Positions 22,691-32,772 are shown, numbered from the stretch's first letter. The stretch: DNA of 43,492 nt from Candidatus Omnitrophota bacterium (GCA_016782445.1 JADHYM010000008.1:1-43492); one strand, 5' to 3'. Notes: a model not told the origin generated them from the letters alone. Numbers and translations are program-made.

Positions 22691-23589
22691 GCATACTTAT
22701 AGTAGGTTCGGTTGCGCTTGACGGAATAAAAACGCCCCTCGGAGAGTGCCGCGAGGTATTGGGAGGCTCTGCAACATATTCATCCACAAGCGCCAGATTC
22801 TTCAGCCCCGATGTAAATATTGTCGCGGTAGTAGGGAAGGATTTTCCGGAAAAACACGTAAGGTTCTTCAAAAAAAGAGGAATAGGCACTGACGGCCTGG
22901 CACGCGAGAAAGGGAAGACGTTCCGCTGGGAAGGGGAATATGGCCCGGATATGGCCGATGCAAGGACCATAGCCACGCATCTTAACGTATTCGCCGATTT
23001 TAATCCCTGCATTCCGCAAGCACTTAAAAAAAGTAAATTCCTTTTTCTCGCGAATATAGACCCGGACCTGCAGGATAAGGTTTTGAAGCAAATTGCGAGG
23101 CCACAGCTTATCGTGTGCGATACGATGAACTACTGGATAGAAAAAAAACCCCGCCAGCTTAAACGCCTCATAGGAAAGGTCGACGTCATGCTTCTAAACG
23201 AGTCCGAGGCCAGGCAGCTTACCGGTGTTACGAGCGTTATAAAAGCCGCCAAATCCATAAGAAAGCTGGGCGCGCGTATCGTAATCGTCAAAAAAGGGGA
23301 GCACGGAGCGCTTTTGTTTTTGAAGGACTCGATTTTTAGCGCGCCGGCATATCTAATGGAATCCGTATTTGATCCTACAGGCGCCGGGGACACTTTCGCG
23401 GGCGGATTTCTGGGTTATCTTGCCGGCCGGAAGAGAATCAATGACGCGGAATTGAAAAAAGCGCTCGTGTACGGGAATATAATGGCGACATTTGCCGTTG
23501 AGGATTTTAGCCTGGGGCGCCTCAACTCTATTACCAGGAAAGATATCGAAAAAAGATTCCGGGAATTCAAGACCCTTACAAGGTTTTAG
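22687..23589 (+). CDS. PfkB family carbohydrate/nucleoside kinase
   Basis: A 300-residue ribokinase-fold protein. N-terminal blocks are ILIVGSVALDGI, GGSATYSSTSARFF and VAVVGKDFPEKHV. A lid region follows, and the C-terminal PfkB signature FDPTGAGDTFAGGFLGYLAG holds the anion-hole GAGD with the catalytic Asp. LLNESEARQLTG and VVKKGEHGALLF are usual mid-domain motifs. The substrate is not predictable from sequence alone. Coupling to mtnP by an ATGA overlap suggests a salvage role, perhaps on adenosine or a ribose derivative; this is inference. The true start is the ATG at 22687; longer in-frame starts lie inside mtnP. Confidence 0.85.
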   Translation: MSILIVGSVALDGIKTPLGECREVLGGSATYSSTSARFFSPDVNIVAVVGKDFPEKHVRFFKKRGIGTDGLAREKGKTFRWEGEYGPDMADARTIATHLNVFADFNPCIPQALKKSKFLFLANIDPDLQDKVLKQIARPQLIVCDTMNYWIEKKPRQLKRLIGKVDVMLLNESEARQLTGVTSVIKAAKSIRKLGARIVIVKKGEHGALLFLKDSIFSAPAYLMESVFDPTGAGDTFAGGFLGYLAGRKRINDAELKKALVYGNIMATFAVEDFSLGRLNSITRKDIEKRFREFKTLTRF

Positions 23590-23590
23590 C

Positions 23591-26392
23591 ATGAACTACA
23601 AAGATACCCTAAATCTGCCAAAGACCGGCTTTAGTATGAAGGCGAACCTTCCCCAGAAAGAGCCGGGTATACTTAAAAAGTGGGAAGAGACGGGCGTTTA
23701 TGCGGAACTAAGGAAAGCGCGCAAGGGAAATAAAAAATTTATCCTTCACGACGGGCCGCCTTACGCGAACGGCCACATACACATGGGCCACGTCCTCAAT
23801 AAGATTCTCAAGGACATAACCTTAAAATTTTACTCCATGAATGGCTTTGATTCTCCATTCGTGCCCGGATGGGACTGTCATGGCCTTCCGGTAGAACACC
23901 AGCTTTTTAAGGAGCTGGGTATTTCAAAATACGATATTTCGCAAATAGATTTTAGAAAAAAGGCCCAGGACTATGCGCTTCGTTATGTAGGGTTGCAGAA
24001 GGAGGAATTTAAACGCCTGGGCATTTTTGGCAGGTGGGAAAAACCATATCTTACGCTCGATTCTTCTTATGAAACCGCAATTGTGCGTTCTTTCGGAAAA
24101 CTGGTAAAAAAAGGCTACATATACAGGGACATGAAGCCGGTTAACTGGTGTACAAAATGCGAGACAGCGCTTGCAGAAGCCGAGGTTGAGTACGCGAACC
24201 ATACCTCACCGTCTATCTACGTAAAGTTTAATGTAAAAAATCCTGAGAAACTTTCCTATCAAACGCCTAACGCCCAACGCCACCGCCCGACACATCTTTT
24301 AATATGGACAACGACACCATGGACGCTTCTGGCTAACGTAGCCGTAGCAGTTCACCCTGATAAGGACTATGTTTTTCTGGAAGCAGGGAATGAAATCTGG
24401 GTCATGCTCGAGACGCTTGCCGAAAGCGTCATGAAGAAGTTCGCGAAACCTATTACGATTGTCGGAAAAACAAAGGGAAGCTCCCTGGCGGGCGTCATAT
24501 GCGAACACCCGTTTATACGTAGGGATTCAAGAGTGGTAACGGCCGGCTATGTTTCTTCTGTGGATGGTACCGGTTGCGTGCACACGGCTCCCGGCCATGG
24601 CCAGGAGGACTATATTACAGGTAAAAAGCATAACCTTCCCATGATAATGCCGGTTGACGCGAAGGGTAATTTTGACAAGACGTGCGAAGATTTATCCGGT
24701 ATAAACGTCCACGAGGCCAACCCCAGGATAATAAAGCGCCTCGGCGAAAACGGCGTTCTCTTATTTTCAGAGAACATAACGCATTCATACCCTCATTGCT
24801 GGAGGTGCAAGTCTCCTATTATATTCCGTGCCACGGACCAGTATTTCATGAGGATCGATCACGACAGCTTGAGGCAAAAAATGCTGAAGGCTATAAAAGA
24901 AAAAGTTTCCTGGCATCCTGCTGTAGGAGAATCGCGTATATCGGCGATGGTCGCGGAGCGCCCGGACTGGTGCCTTTCAAGGCAAAGATATTGGGGTGTT
25001 CCAATAATCGCATTTAGGTGCGTATCCTGCAAGCAAACGATTCTCGACGCAGCACTCATAGAACACGTAGCCAAAATAGTCGAGATCGAAGGGGCTAATG
25101 CCTGGTTTGCCAGGAAAGTTGAGGACCTTTTACCGAAGGGCGCGAAGTGTCCGTCATGCAAGAATGAGCACCTCGCAAAAGAAAACGACATTATTGACGT
25201 ATGGTTCGAATCCGGCGTAAGCCACCAGGCGGTCCTGAAGAAAGAGCTCGAGCTTGATTATCCGTGCGAGCTTTATCTCGAAGGCTCTGACCAGCACAGG
25301 GGCTGGTTTCAGTCATCCCTCATAACCTCGTGTGCGCTGGACGGAAGTCCTGCTTACAGGGACGTTCTCACGCACGGGTTCGTAGTGGACGGAGAGGGTA
25401 AAAAGATGTCGAAATCACTCGGCAACGTCATATCCCCGGAAGACGTGATGAAGAAATACGGGGCCGATATACTTAGGCTCTGGGTTGCCTCGAGCGACTA
25501 CAATGACGACGTGCGACTTTCAGATGAGATCCTGGCGCGCCTGGCGGACGCGTACCGAAAAATACGAAATACCTTCAAATATATCCTGGGCAACCTCTAT
25601 GATTTTAATCCTGAGAAGGATGCCCTCGCGCCGGAAAAAATGGAAGAAATAGATCGCTGGATGCTCTCGAGGCTTTCAAGCGTTATAAACGAGGTCAAAG
25701 AAAACTACGGAAAGTTCCTCTTTTATAAGGTATTCAGGTCCGTTTATAACTTTTGCGTATATGAAATATCGAGCGTCTATCTTGATATATTAAAGGACAG
25801 GCTCTATACCTTTAAGAAGGATTCGCGTCTCCGGCGCTCCGCGCAAACTACCCTCAATGAAATACTAGTAGCGCTAATTAAAATTTTGGCTCCCATATTG
25901 CCGTTTACAGCAGAGGAGGCATGGCAAGAGCTGGGCCGCTGCCCAACAAAAGAACAGTCTGTTCATCTTGCGGCGTGGCACTGGAAAAAAGATGAACTTT
26001 TAAAGTGGAAAGATGAAGCGCTTGATAAAAAGTGGTCAAAGATTCTCGAGATTCGCGAGGTCGTCCTGAAAGCCCTGGAGGCAAAAAGGTCCGAAGGCGC
26101 GATCGGTGGATCACTTGACGCCCGTGTAGTGCTTTTTGGCGAAAACGAAAAAATGAATAAGTTCCTGGAAGAAAACGCCCGGCTTTTTCCCTCGGTTTTC
26201 ATAACATCAGAGGTTGAGGTCGCAGGTTCAAAAACCGAAAATCTTAATAAGGCGGATAATGTACCCATAATGATATCGGTCGGAAAGGCTTCCGGAAAAA
26301 AATGCGCGAGGTGCTGGAATTACTCAAAATCAGTGGGAACCGACGCTCGTTATCTCGATATTTGTTCCCGCTGCGTAAAAACAGTCAGTTAA
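23591..26392 (+). CDS. ileS: Isoleucyl-tRNA synthetase
   Basis: A 933-residue class I synthetase that charges tRNA-Ile and edits valine. The class I HIGH motif appears as HMGH in PPYANGHIHMGHVLNKILKD. The editing (CP1) domain contains TTTPWTLLANVAVAVHPD and GTGCVHTAPGHGQEDY. WCLSRQRYWGVPI and the KMSKS loop (GEGKKMSKSLGNVISPEDV) follow. The anticodon-binding domain and a C-terminal zinc knuckle close the protein (CARCW...CSRC). The zinc ligands and size indicate the bacterial IleS1-type enzyme. The start at 23591 follows the kinase stop by one base; an upstream in-frame ATG lies within the kinase gene. Confidence 0.97.
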   Translation: MNYKDTLNLPKTGFSMKANLPQKEPGILKKWEETGVYAELRKARKGNKKFILHDGPPYANGHIHMGHVLNKILKDITLKFYSMNGFDSPFVPGWDCHGLPVEHQLFKELGISKYDISQIDFRKKAQDYALRYVGLQKEEFKRLGIFGRWEKPYLTLDSSYETAIVRSFGKLVKKGYIYRDMKPVNWCTKCETALAEAEVEYANHTSPSIYVKFNVKNPEKLSYQTPNAQRHRPTHLLIWTTTPWTLLANVAVAVHPDKDYVFLEAGNEIWVMLETLAESVMKKFAKPITIVGKTKGSSLAGVICEHPFIRRDSRVVTAGYVSSVDGTGCVHTAPGHGQEDYITGKKHNLPMIMPVDAKGNFDKTCEDLSGINVHEANPRIIKRLGENGVLLFSENITHSYPHCWRCKSPIIFRATDQYFMRIDHDSLRQKMLKAIKEKVSWHPAVGESRISAMVAERPDWCLSRQRYWGVPIIAFRCVSCKQTILDAALIEHVAKIVEIEGANAWFARKVEDLLPKGAKCPSCKNEHLAKENDIIDVWFESGVSHQAVLKKELELDYPCELYLEGSDQHRGWFQSSLITSCALDGSPAYRDVLTHGFVVDGEGKKMSKSLGNVISPEDVMKKYGADILRLWVASSDYNDDVRLSDEILARLADAYRKIRNTFKYILGNLYDFNPEKDALAPEKMEEIDRWMLSRLSSVINEVKENYGKFLFYKVFRSVYNFCVYEISSVYLDILKDRLYTFKKDSRLRRSAQTTLNEILVALIKILAPILPFTAEEAWQELGRCPTKEQSVHLAAWHWKKDELLKWKDEALDKKWSKILEIREVVLKALEAKRSEGAIGGSLDARVVLFGENEKMNKFLEENARLFPSVFITSEVEVAGSKTENLNKADNVPIMISVGKASGKKCARCWNYSKSVGTDARYLDICSRCVKTVS

Positions 26393-26410
26393 CAAAGGGA
26401 GGATAAAAAA

Positions 26411-26839
26411 ATGGCAAAAAAGAAAACCAAAAAAACCAGGAAAAAACTAAGCAAAAAAGATCTGACGGTGTTCAAAAAATTATTAATAAAGGCGAAGTCT
26501 GAGCTTCTGAGCGAGTTGAGCGCCATAACGAACGAAAATCTCAAAAGGAGCCAGAGGGATGCCTCCGGTGACCTTTCCGGGTATACCTACCACATGGCTG
26601 ACATGGCGAGCGACGTGTACGAGAGGGATTTTTCGCTTCAGCTGGCTTCCGGCGAACGTGAGCTGCTTTTAAAAATAGACGAAGCCTTACGCCGTATCAG
26701 AGACGGAGAGTACGGCTATTGCACAAATCCCGAATGCGGAAAAAAAATCTCTAAAATACGCTTAAAAGCTTTATCACACGCGGCCTACTGTCTGTCGTGT
26801 CAGAAAAATGAGGAAAAAAACAAGCCTTCGCAAGGCTGA
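26411..26839 (+). CDS. DksA/TraR family zinc-finger protein
   Basis: A 142-residue protein with a lysine-rich N-terminus, a helical coiled-coil region (about 20-85) including DMASDVYERDFSLQLASGE, and a C4 zinc finger (YGYCTNPECGKKISKIRLKAL...YCLSC). DksA proteins enter the RNA polymerase secondary channel and act with ppGpp. Many short TraR/DksA-like proteins are less well characterised and may act differently. The GGGAGG before the ATG is a strong ribosome binding site. The place between ileS and lspA recurs in many bacteria. Confidence 0.88.
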   Translation: MAKKKTKKTRKKLSKKDLTVFKKLLIKAKSELLSELSAITNENLKRSQRDASGDLSGYTYHMADMASDVYERDFSLQLASGERELLLKIDEALRRIRDGEYGYCTNPECGKKISKIRLKALSHAAYCLSCQKNEEKNKPSQG

Positions 26840-26843
26840 CGCT

Positions 26844-27293
26844 ATGCGCTCATTATGGTTTATCCTAGCGATAATCATTGCCGTAACGGATCAGGCCTCA
26901 AAGTTTTTTATTTCTTCGAACCTGAATCTCAATGAACCGGTCCCGGTCATACAAAATTTCTTTCATCTTGCGCTGGTCCACAATACCGGAGTCGCGTTCG
27001 GTCTTTTAAAAAACTCGACCCTTTTCTTTGCGGGTATTTCGCTTGTCGCGGTTCTCTTTATAATCTTTTATCTTACGAGAAGAACCGATAAAAATTTTAC
27101 ATTTAAACTGGGCCTTACCATGATCCTCGGCGGGGCAATTGGAAACCTGATAGACCGCGTTCGCCTGGGTTATGTTATCGATTTTCTCGATTTTCTCGTT
27201 TGGCCGGTATTTAACATCGCCGACTCATGCATAACAATCGGCGCAGTTCTTATATTGGTAAGTATTTTTATCCATAAACGCACGGCGCAATAA
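26844..27293 (+). CDS. lspA: Lipoprotein signal peptidase (SPase II)
   Basis: LspA cleaves the signal peptide of diacylated prolipoproteins in the inner membrane. The 149-residue protein has four membrane helices and the conserved blocks DQASKFFI, VHNTGVAFGLL, IGNLIDRVRLGYVIDFLDF and FNIADSCITIGAVL. The last two contain the catalytic aspartates. The ATG at 26844 lies four bases after the DksA-like stop with AAGG nearby; a longer in-frame start overlaps that gene and adds no conserved sequence. It is followed by lgt with a one-base overlap, placing two lipoprotein maturation steps together. Confidence 0.95.
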   Translation: MRSLWFILAIIIAVTDQASKFFISSNLNLNEPVPVIQNFFHLALVHNTGVAFGLLKNSTLFFAGISLVAVLFIIFYLTRRTDKNFTFKLGLTMILGGAIGNLIDRVRLGYVIDFLDFLVWPVFNIADSCITIGAVLILVSIFIHKRTAQ

Positions 27294-27991
27294 TGCATCC
27301 TGTACTCTTCGAAATAGGCCCATTTACGATACGCACATACGGCGTTATGCTGGCCATAGCATTTGGCGTAGGTTTCTCGCTTATGTATCGCGAGGCAAAG
27401 CGAAAGTGTTTTTACCCCGATAAAATCCTGGATCTCCAAATGTGCATCGTGGTTTTCGGCATTTTGGGGGCGCGACTCTTTCATGTTCTTCTGCATTTCG
27501 GGGCATATAGAAATTCACCCCTTGAAATTTTCATGCTCTGGAAGGGCGGGCTCGCATTTCAGGGCGGACTTTTTTTGGCGTTTCTTTCGTGCTGGATTTA
27601 TGTAAGAAAGCAGAAGCTGCCACTTTTTAAACTAGCGGATTTCATGATTCCTTATGTTGCCCTGGGACATTCGATAGGGAGAATAGGCTGTTATTTTAAC
27701 GGGTGCTGCTTCGGAAATAGCGCGGCGTTTCCAACACAAATTTTGAGTTCATTAGGGCTTCTTTTTATTTTCATCGTTCTAAAAATGCTCGAAAAAAAGA
27801 AGCCCTTCGACGGTTTTATAATAGGGGCCTATTTCGTTCTTTACGCCACGATGAGATTTTTTGTGGATTTTCTTCGAGCTGACCTTACCCCCTGCGCTAT
27901 GGGGTTCACTGTATCGCAGTTTATAAGCGGAGGATTTTTTTTGCTGGGTATTCTGATTTTTATTATGGGCCGCAAAAATGCAAAACTTTAA
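27293..27991 (+). CDS. lgt: Prolipoprotein diacylglyceryl transferase
   Basis: Lgt transfers diacylglycerol from phosphatidylglycerol to the lipobox cysteine, the step before LspA. The 232-residue polytopic membrane protein opens with FEIGPFTIRTYGVMLAIAF. It contains ILGARLFHVL, the MLWKGGLAFQGGLF segment, the signature HSIGRIGCYFNGCCFG and a later YATMRFFVDFLRAD segment, all characteristic. It is slightly shorter than the E. coli enzyme but shows no obvious gap. Its end overlaps the pseudouridine synthase start by 14 bases. Confidence 0.95.
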   Translation: MHPVLFEIGPFTIRTYGVMLAIAFGVGFSLMYREAKRKCFYPDKILDLQMCIVVFGILGARLFHVLLHFGAYRNSPLEIFMLWKGGLAFQGGLFLAFLSCWIYVRKQKLPLFKLADFMIPYVALGHSIGRIGCYFNGCCFGNSAAFPTQILSSLGLLFIFIVLKMLEKKKPFDGFIIGAYFVLYATMRFFVDFLRADLTPCAMGFTVSQFISGGFFLLGILIFIMGRKNAKL

Positions 27992-28889
27992 TCTAAAGGC
28001 AACGAAAGACGATTCAAAAGAGCGCCTGGATAAATTTCTGGTTGACGCCCTCGGCAGGAAATACTCGAGGACGTTTGTCCAAAAGCTGATTGAAGGTAAA
28101 AACATTTTAGTGAATAACGAGCCGACGAGCGCGCACCATAGGCTTTCTTCCGGGGAGGAGGTCCGCGTTAAAATTCCGGATCCCGTGAAACTCAAGCTCG
28201 AAGCGGAGGAGATGTCGCTTCGCGTGGTATACGAAGACCGGGATGTTATTGTGATAAACAAGCCGGCGGGTCTTTCAGTGCATCCTTCCGGAAAAAATTT
28301 ACGTCACACGCTGGTAAACGGACTTTTGGCTCATTGTCGCGATCTCTCCGGAATAGGTGGGGTTTTGAGGCCCGGCATTGTGCACAGGCTGGATAAGGAC
28401 ACGACAGGGCTTCTTGTAGTCGCGAAAAATGACGCCGCTCACATAAATCTTTCAAACCAGTTTAAAAAGCGCAAAGTAAAGCGCATATATATCGCTCTCG
28501 CCAGGGGAGTTGTCCAGCTAGATAATGGCATCGTGGACCTACCTCTTAAGCGCCACGTACGGGATGTGACGAAAATGGCCGTTTCCTTTGTAGGCGACGA
28601 CAAAAAGAAAGCTGTAACCTTATATAAGGTGATCAAGAGGTTTAAGCAGTTTACAGAGCTTGAGCTTTCACTTCAAACAGGAAGAACGCACCAAATACGG
28701 GTTCACATGGCATACATAGGCCACCCGCTTCTGGGCGACAGGGTATACGGTGCGGCGAAGGGGATGCCGCGCCAGGCACTTCACGCGAAAACGCTTGGTT
28801 TTTTCCATCCGGTTATGCGCAAATTTCTAGAATTTAATTCGGAGATTCCCGATGATATGCGGGAGTTGATTGAGAGAGGGATTATCTGA
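27978..28889 (+). CDS. rluD: RluA/RluD-family 23S rRNA pseudouridine synthase
   Basis: A 303-residue protein with an N-terminal S4 RNA-binding domain (residues about 12-75: ERLDKFLVDAL, FVQKLIEGKNILVN) and a pseudouridine synthase domain. The catalytic aspartate lies in the signature GIVHRLDKDTTGLLVVAKN; INKPAGLSVHP and LQTGRTHQIRVHMAYIGHPLLGDRVYG are further family blocks. S4 plus RluA-type catalytic domain and the lspA/lgt neighbourhood fit RluD, which modifies helix 69 of 23S rRNA. RluC-like specificity cannot be excluded. Confidence 0.9.
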   Translation: MQNFNLKATKDDSKERLDKFLVDALGRKYSRTFVQKLIEGKNILVNNEPTSAHHRLSSGEEVRVKIPDPVKLKLEAEEMSLRVVYEDRDVIVINKPAGLSVHPSGKNLRHTLVNGLLAHCRDLSGIGGVLRPGIVHRLDKDTTGLLVVAKNDAAHINLSNQFKKRKVKRIYIALARGVVQLDNGIVDLPLKRHVRDVTKMAVSFVGDDKKKAVTLYKVIKRFKQFTELELSLQTGRTHQIRVHMAYIGHPLLGDRVYGAAKGMPRQALHAKTLGFFHPVMRKFLEFNSEIPDDMRELIERGII

Positions 28890-28906
28890 TATAATGAAAA
28901 GTACAA

Positions 28907-29020
28907 GGTTGCGTCGATTGGTTGCGGTTGTGTCGCGAGAATCGGGTGCGTTGGAAAAGCACGCAACCCTTTGACGATCGACGTTTCGCGCGACGCAACC
29001 GAACAATACAACCGCAACCG
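28907..29020. repeat. Dispersed palindromic element, copy 2
   Basis: Two inverted-repeat pairs interlace. GGTTGCGTCG (28907-28916) is complementary to CGACGCAACC (28991-29000). GGTTGCGGTTGT (28920-28931) is complementary to ACAACCGCAACC (29008-29019). The pairs cross rather than nest, so one strand could fold as alternative hairpins or a pseudoknot. The core CGACGTTTCGCGC (28979-28991) is the exact complement of the core of copy 1. The element lies between the rluD-type gene and aroA and holds no coding sequence. Confidence 0.85.
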
Positions 29021-29035
29021 TATCAAGTAAATTTT

Positions 29036-30322
29036 ATGGATAAAACAATAAAACCTATAGAATCAATTCGCGGCGAAATAGAAGTACCCGGAGATAAATC
29101 TATCTCCCACAGGGCTGTTTTCTTGGGCGGTATTTCACGCGGGAAAACGGAAGCGCATAATTTCCTGGAAGCAGAAGACTGTCTTCACAGCGTTTCGGCA
29201 TTTCGCGCGATGGGCATAGAAATAAGCCTGAAAGAAAAGACAATAATCATAAATGGCGCGGGCCTACGCGGCCTAAAAAAACCTGAGAAAGCGCTATATC
29301 TGGGCAACTCCGGAACCACGATGCGTATTCTTCCGGGCATACTCGCGGGGCAGAATTTTGAAGCTACCCTTACAGGCGACGAGTCTTTAAACAAACGGCC
29401 GATGGCGAGGATAGTGGAGCCGCTCAGTAAAATGGGCGTTTCGATAAGCTCAAGGGACGCGAGAGGCCTTCCTCCGCTTGTAGTAAAAGGGGGACCGGTT
29501 AAACCCGTAGAATACGATACTAAAGCGGCCAGCGCTCAAGTGAAATCGTGCGTTCTTTTTGCCGGCCTTTATCCGGCCGGCGAGACGGTTCTTCGTGAGG
29601 CATGCCAGTCGCGCGACCACACTGAGCGAATGCTTGAATTTTTCGGAGCGCAGATTAAAAAAGAAAAGCTTTTTACGAAGGTTAACGGCAATCAGGAACT
29701 TAATGGACGGGATTTCTTTATTCCGGGCGATATCTCAAGCGCAGCTTTCTTTATGGTGGCAGCGTGCATGCTGGAGGGCTCGGATATTACAATACGAGAG
29801 GTGGGCTTAAATCCCACGCGCATGGGTCTGGCCGATGTTCTCGAGAGCATGGGAGCCGACATTCAAATAAAAAGGGCGAAAAAAGCGATCGAGCCATACG
29901 GCGATATAAGGATACGATTTGCACCCCTAAAAGGGACAACCGTAGAAAAGGAAAAAATTCCGCTTCTTATCGATGAGATTCCGGTGCTCGCTGTTTTGGC
30001 AGCGAGCGCGGAGGGCGAGACGTGCATAAAAGGCGCCGGGGAACTAAGAGTTAAGGAGACGGACAGAATTTTTTCCATCTCGGAGAATTTAAAGCGGCTC
30101 GGTGCTGAAATTACCTCGCGCGGGGAAAACCTTATAATAAAAGGTTCCGGGCGGAGGTTCCGAAAAAGCCGCCTTGAGAGTTTTGCCGATCACAGGACCG
30201 CAATGGCGATGTCCGTAGCGGCGCTTTTGGCGGATGGCGAGTGCACTATAAAGAATATTGATTGCGTTAATACCTCGTTTCCCGGGTTTTTCGATATGCT
30301 CGGCTACCTAAAAAAAGTTTGA
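29036..30322 (+). CDS. aroA: 3-phosphoshikimate 1-carboxyvinyltransferase (EPSP synthase)
   Basis: AroA joins shikimate-3-phosphate and phosphoenolpyruvate in the aromatic amino-acid pathway. From the ATG at 29036 the product has 428 residues, standard for the two-domain inverse alpha/beta barrel. Conserved blocks are VPGDKSISHRAVFLGG, YLGNSGTTMRILPGILAG, KAASAQVKSCVLFAGL, IPGDISSAAFFMVAACM, RVKETDRI and ADHRTAMAMSVAALLADG. Longer in-frame starts upstream run into the palindromic element and were rejected. No Shine-Dalgarno is visible. The stop codon lies within the -35 box of the mreB promoter. Confidence 0.96.
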   Translation: MDKTIKPIESIRGEIEVPGDKSISHRAVFLGGISRGKTEAHNFLEAEDCLHSVSAFRAMGIEISLKEKTIIINGAGLRGLKKPEKALYLGNSGTTMRILPGILAGQNFEATLTGDESLNKRPMARIVEPLSKMGVSISSRDARGLPPLVVKGGPVKPVEYDTKAASAQVKSCVLFAGLYPAGETVLREACQSRDHTERMLEFFGAQIKKEKLFTKVNGNQELNGRDFFIPGDISSAAFFMVAACMLEGSDITIREVGLNPTRMGLADVLESMGADIQIKRAKKAIEPYGDIRIRFAPLKGTTVEKEKIPLLIDEIPVLAVLAASAEGETCIKGAGELRVKETDRIFSISENLKRLGAEITSRGENLIIKGSGRRFRKSRLESFADHRTAMAMSVAALLADGECTIKNIDCVNTSFPGFFDMLGYLKKV

Positions 30323-30347
30323 CAAATAGAACGGCGTTTGTTATTAT
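30319..30347 (+). promoter_or_regulatory. mreB operon promoter
   Basis: TTGACA (30319-30324), 17 bases, TATTAT (30342-30347). The -35 box includes the aroA TGA stop (30320-30322), so the mre promoter is embedded in the end of aroA. It is followed by a 29-base AT-rich stretch to the mreB ATG. Confidence 0.75.
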
Positions 30348-30370
30348 GTTTCTTAACATCTTTATATTAA

Positions 30371-31450
<1,080 letters not shown>

Positions 31451-31471
31451 AAATTATTCTTCCCAAAAAAG

Positions 31472-32257
31472 TTGCAATTCTATAGAATAAGAAAATTTCC
31501 CACCAAGCTCACAATTGTCTTTATCATATGCCTTGTATTTTTTTTAAATCCGGACTTGCGGCTTTGGCTTAAAAAATTTACTTTTCATGTCGCCTACATA
31601 CCTGCGCGTGCCTTTCAAAACATAAAAAACAGCTTCGCAAAAACAGAACGCTTAAACGAAGAAAACCTGGATCTCAAGCGTAGGGTAGGGGAGCTGTCAG
31701 TTGAACTCTCGCGAATGAAACAAAAAAAGGAGCAAATTGAACGCCTTGAGGAACTTTTGGGCTTCAAGCTATCCTTGCGATATGAAGCAAAAGCCTCCCG
31801 TGTCATAGCGCGGGATATCGCCGGCTTTAGAAAGTTTTTTGTAATCGATAAAGGCTCTAGAGACGGAATAAACGAAAACACCCCATGCGTGAGCCTTGAG
31901 GGAATAGTGGGAAACGTTGTCGCTGTTTCGCCCAATACCTCAAAGGTCATGCTCATTACGGACCCGGCTTCCCGCATAGGCGTAACTGTTACTTCATCTT
32001 GCGAGACCGGTCTCATGTTGGGCTCTGTCGAGGGGCAGTGCAGAGTGATCTATCTTGGCCTTGACGGGGACATAAAGGAAGGTGATGAGGTCGTTACAAG
32101 CGGTACCAGCTCTCTTTTTCCGGAGGGTTTGCCGGTCGGCACGATAAAACATGTCGGGATAGAGCGCACGAAATTATATAGGTATGCTGAAATAATTCCT
32201 TACGCCGAGATGAGTAAAATCAGGGAAGTCCTTGCCATGAATACCGGTGAGCGATGA
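31472..32257 (+). CDS. mreC: Rod-shape determining protein MreC
   Basis: A 261-residue bitopic elongasome protein. A membrane helix (about residues 11-31) is followed by a coiled coil (about 45-90: ERLNEENLDLKRRVGEL) and the beta-barrel domain with FFVIDKGSRDGINENTPC, GIVGNVVAVSPNTSKVMLI and the DVVTSG-like segment DEVVTSGTSSLFPEGLPVG. MreC links the MreB cytoplasmic system to PBP2. The start is TTG at 31472, with no clear ribosome binding site; no better start precedes the membrane helix. The frame is the same as mreB, eight codons after its stop. Confidence 0.93.
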   Translation: MQFYRIRKFPTKLTIVFIICLVFFLNPDLRLWLKKFTFHVAYIPARAFQNIKNSFAKTERLNEENLDLKRRVGELSVELSRMKQKKEQIERLEELLGFKLSLRYEAKASRVIARDIAGFRKFFVIDKGSRDGINENTPCVSLEGIVGNVVAVSPNTSKVMLITDPASRIGVTVTSSCETGLMLGSVEGQCRVIYLGLDGDIKEGDEVVTSGTSSLFPEGLPVGTIKHVGIERTKLYRYAEIIPYAEMSKIREVLAMNTGER

Positions 32258-32772
32258 GCGTAAAGGCGCGGCTCAGGGTAACGCTTTATCTCTTAGTATT
32301 TTGTTTGATGATATGCGAGATTTTTATCTCGAGCGCGGCCCGAACAGTTTATGTTAAAACGGAACTCTTGCTTCTTGTAACCGTTTTTTCAGGCCTATAC
32401 TTAGGTCCGCGATACGGCGCCGAAATGGGATTTTTTTCAGGCTTGCTAAAAGATCTTATAAGCATAGGCCCTTTCGGAATAGCTGCGCTTTCTTTTTTTA
32501 TCGTGGGGCTTTTATGTGGATATCTAAAAAATCGCCTTACGCGGGAAACTTTTTTTACTCAAGTTTTAGTCTCGTTCGTTTCAAGCGTGTTTTTTTCTTT
32601 TATGGTTCTAGGATGCTTAAAAACTTTTTCCGGGGTACTTCCGGACAGAATAATTCTTAAAAATATTTTATTCCAGGCGCTCTTGACCGGAGCCTTGTCA
32701 TTGCCCTTCTTTTTCGTATTTGGAGCGGTATTTAGAAGGGCCGGGTCTCAAGTTTTCGAGGCAAACCCGTGA
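32254..32772 (+). CDS. mreD: Rod-shape determining protein MreD
   Basis: A 172-residue integral membrane protein with about five to six helices. MreD sequences are weakly conserved, but the family-like segment GPRYGAEMGFFSGLLKDLISIGPFGIAALSFFI (residues 50-82 region) with a Gly-Pro-rich turn is recognisable. MreD supports MreC and elongasome assembly. Position between mreC and mrdA is decisive. The ATG overlaps the mreC stop (ATGA) and its own stop overlaps the GTG of the next gene (GTGA). Confidence 0.88.
   Translation: MSVKARLRVTLYLLVFCLMICEIFISSAARTVYVKTELLLLVTVFSGLYLGPRYGAEMGFFSGLLKDLISIGPFGIAALSFFIVGLLCGYLKNRLTRETFFTQVLVSFVSSVFFSFMVLGCLKTFSGVLPDRIILKNILFQALLTGALSLPFFFVFGAVFRRAGSQVFEANP

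Noticed and set aside
23492-23590. Longer N-terminus for isoleucyl-tRNA synthetase from an upstream in-frame ATG
   Set aside because: It would lie inside the PfkB kinase coding sequence and adds residues not seen in the family; the ATG at 23591 starts at the usual MNYKDTLNLPKT segment.
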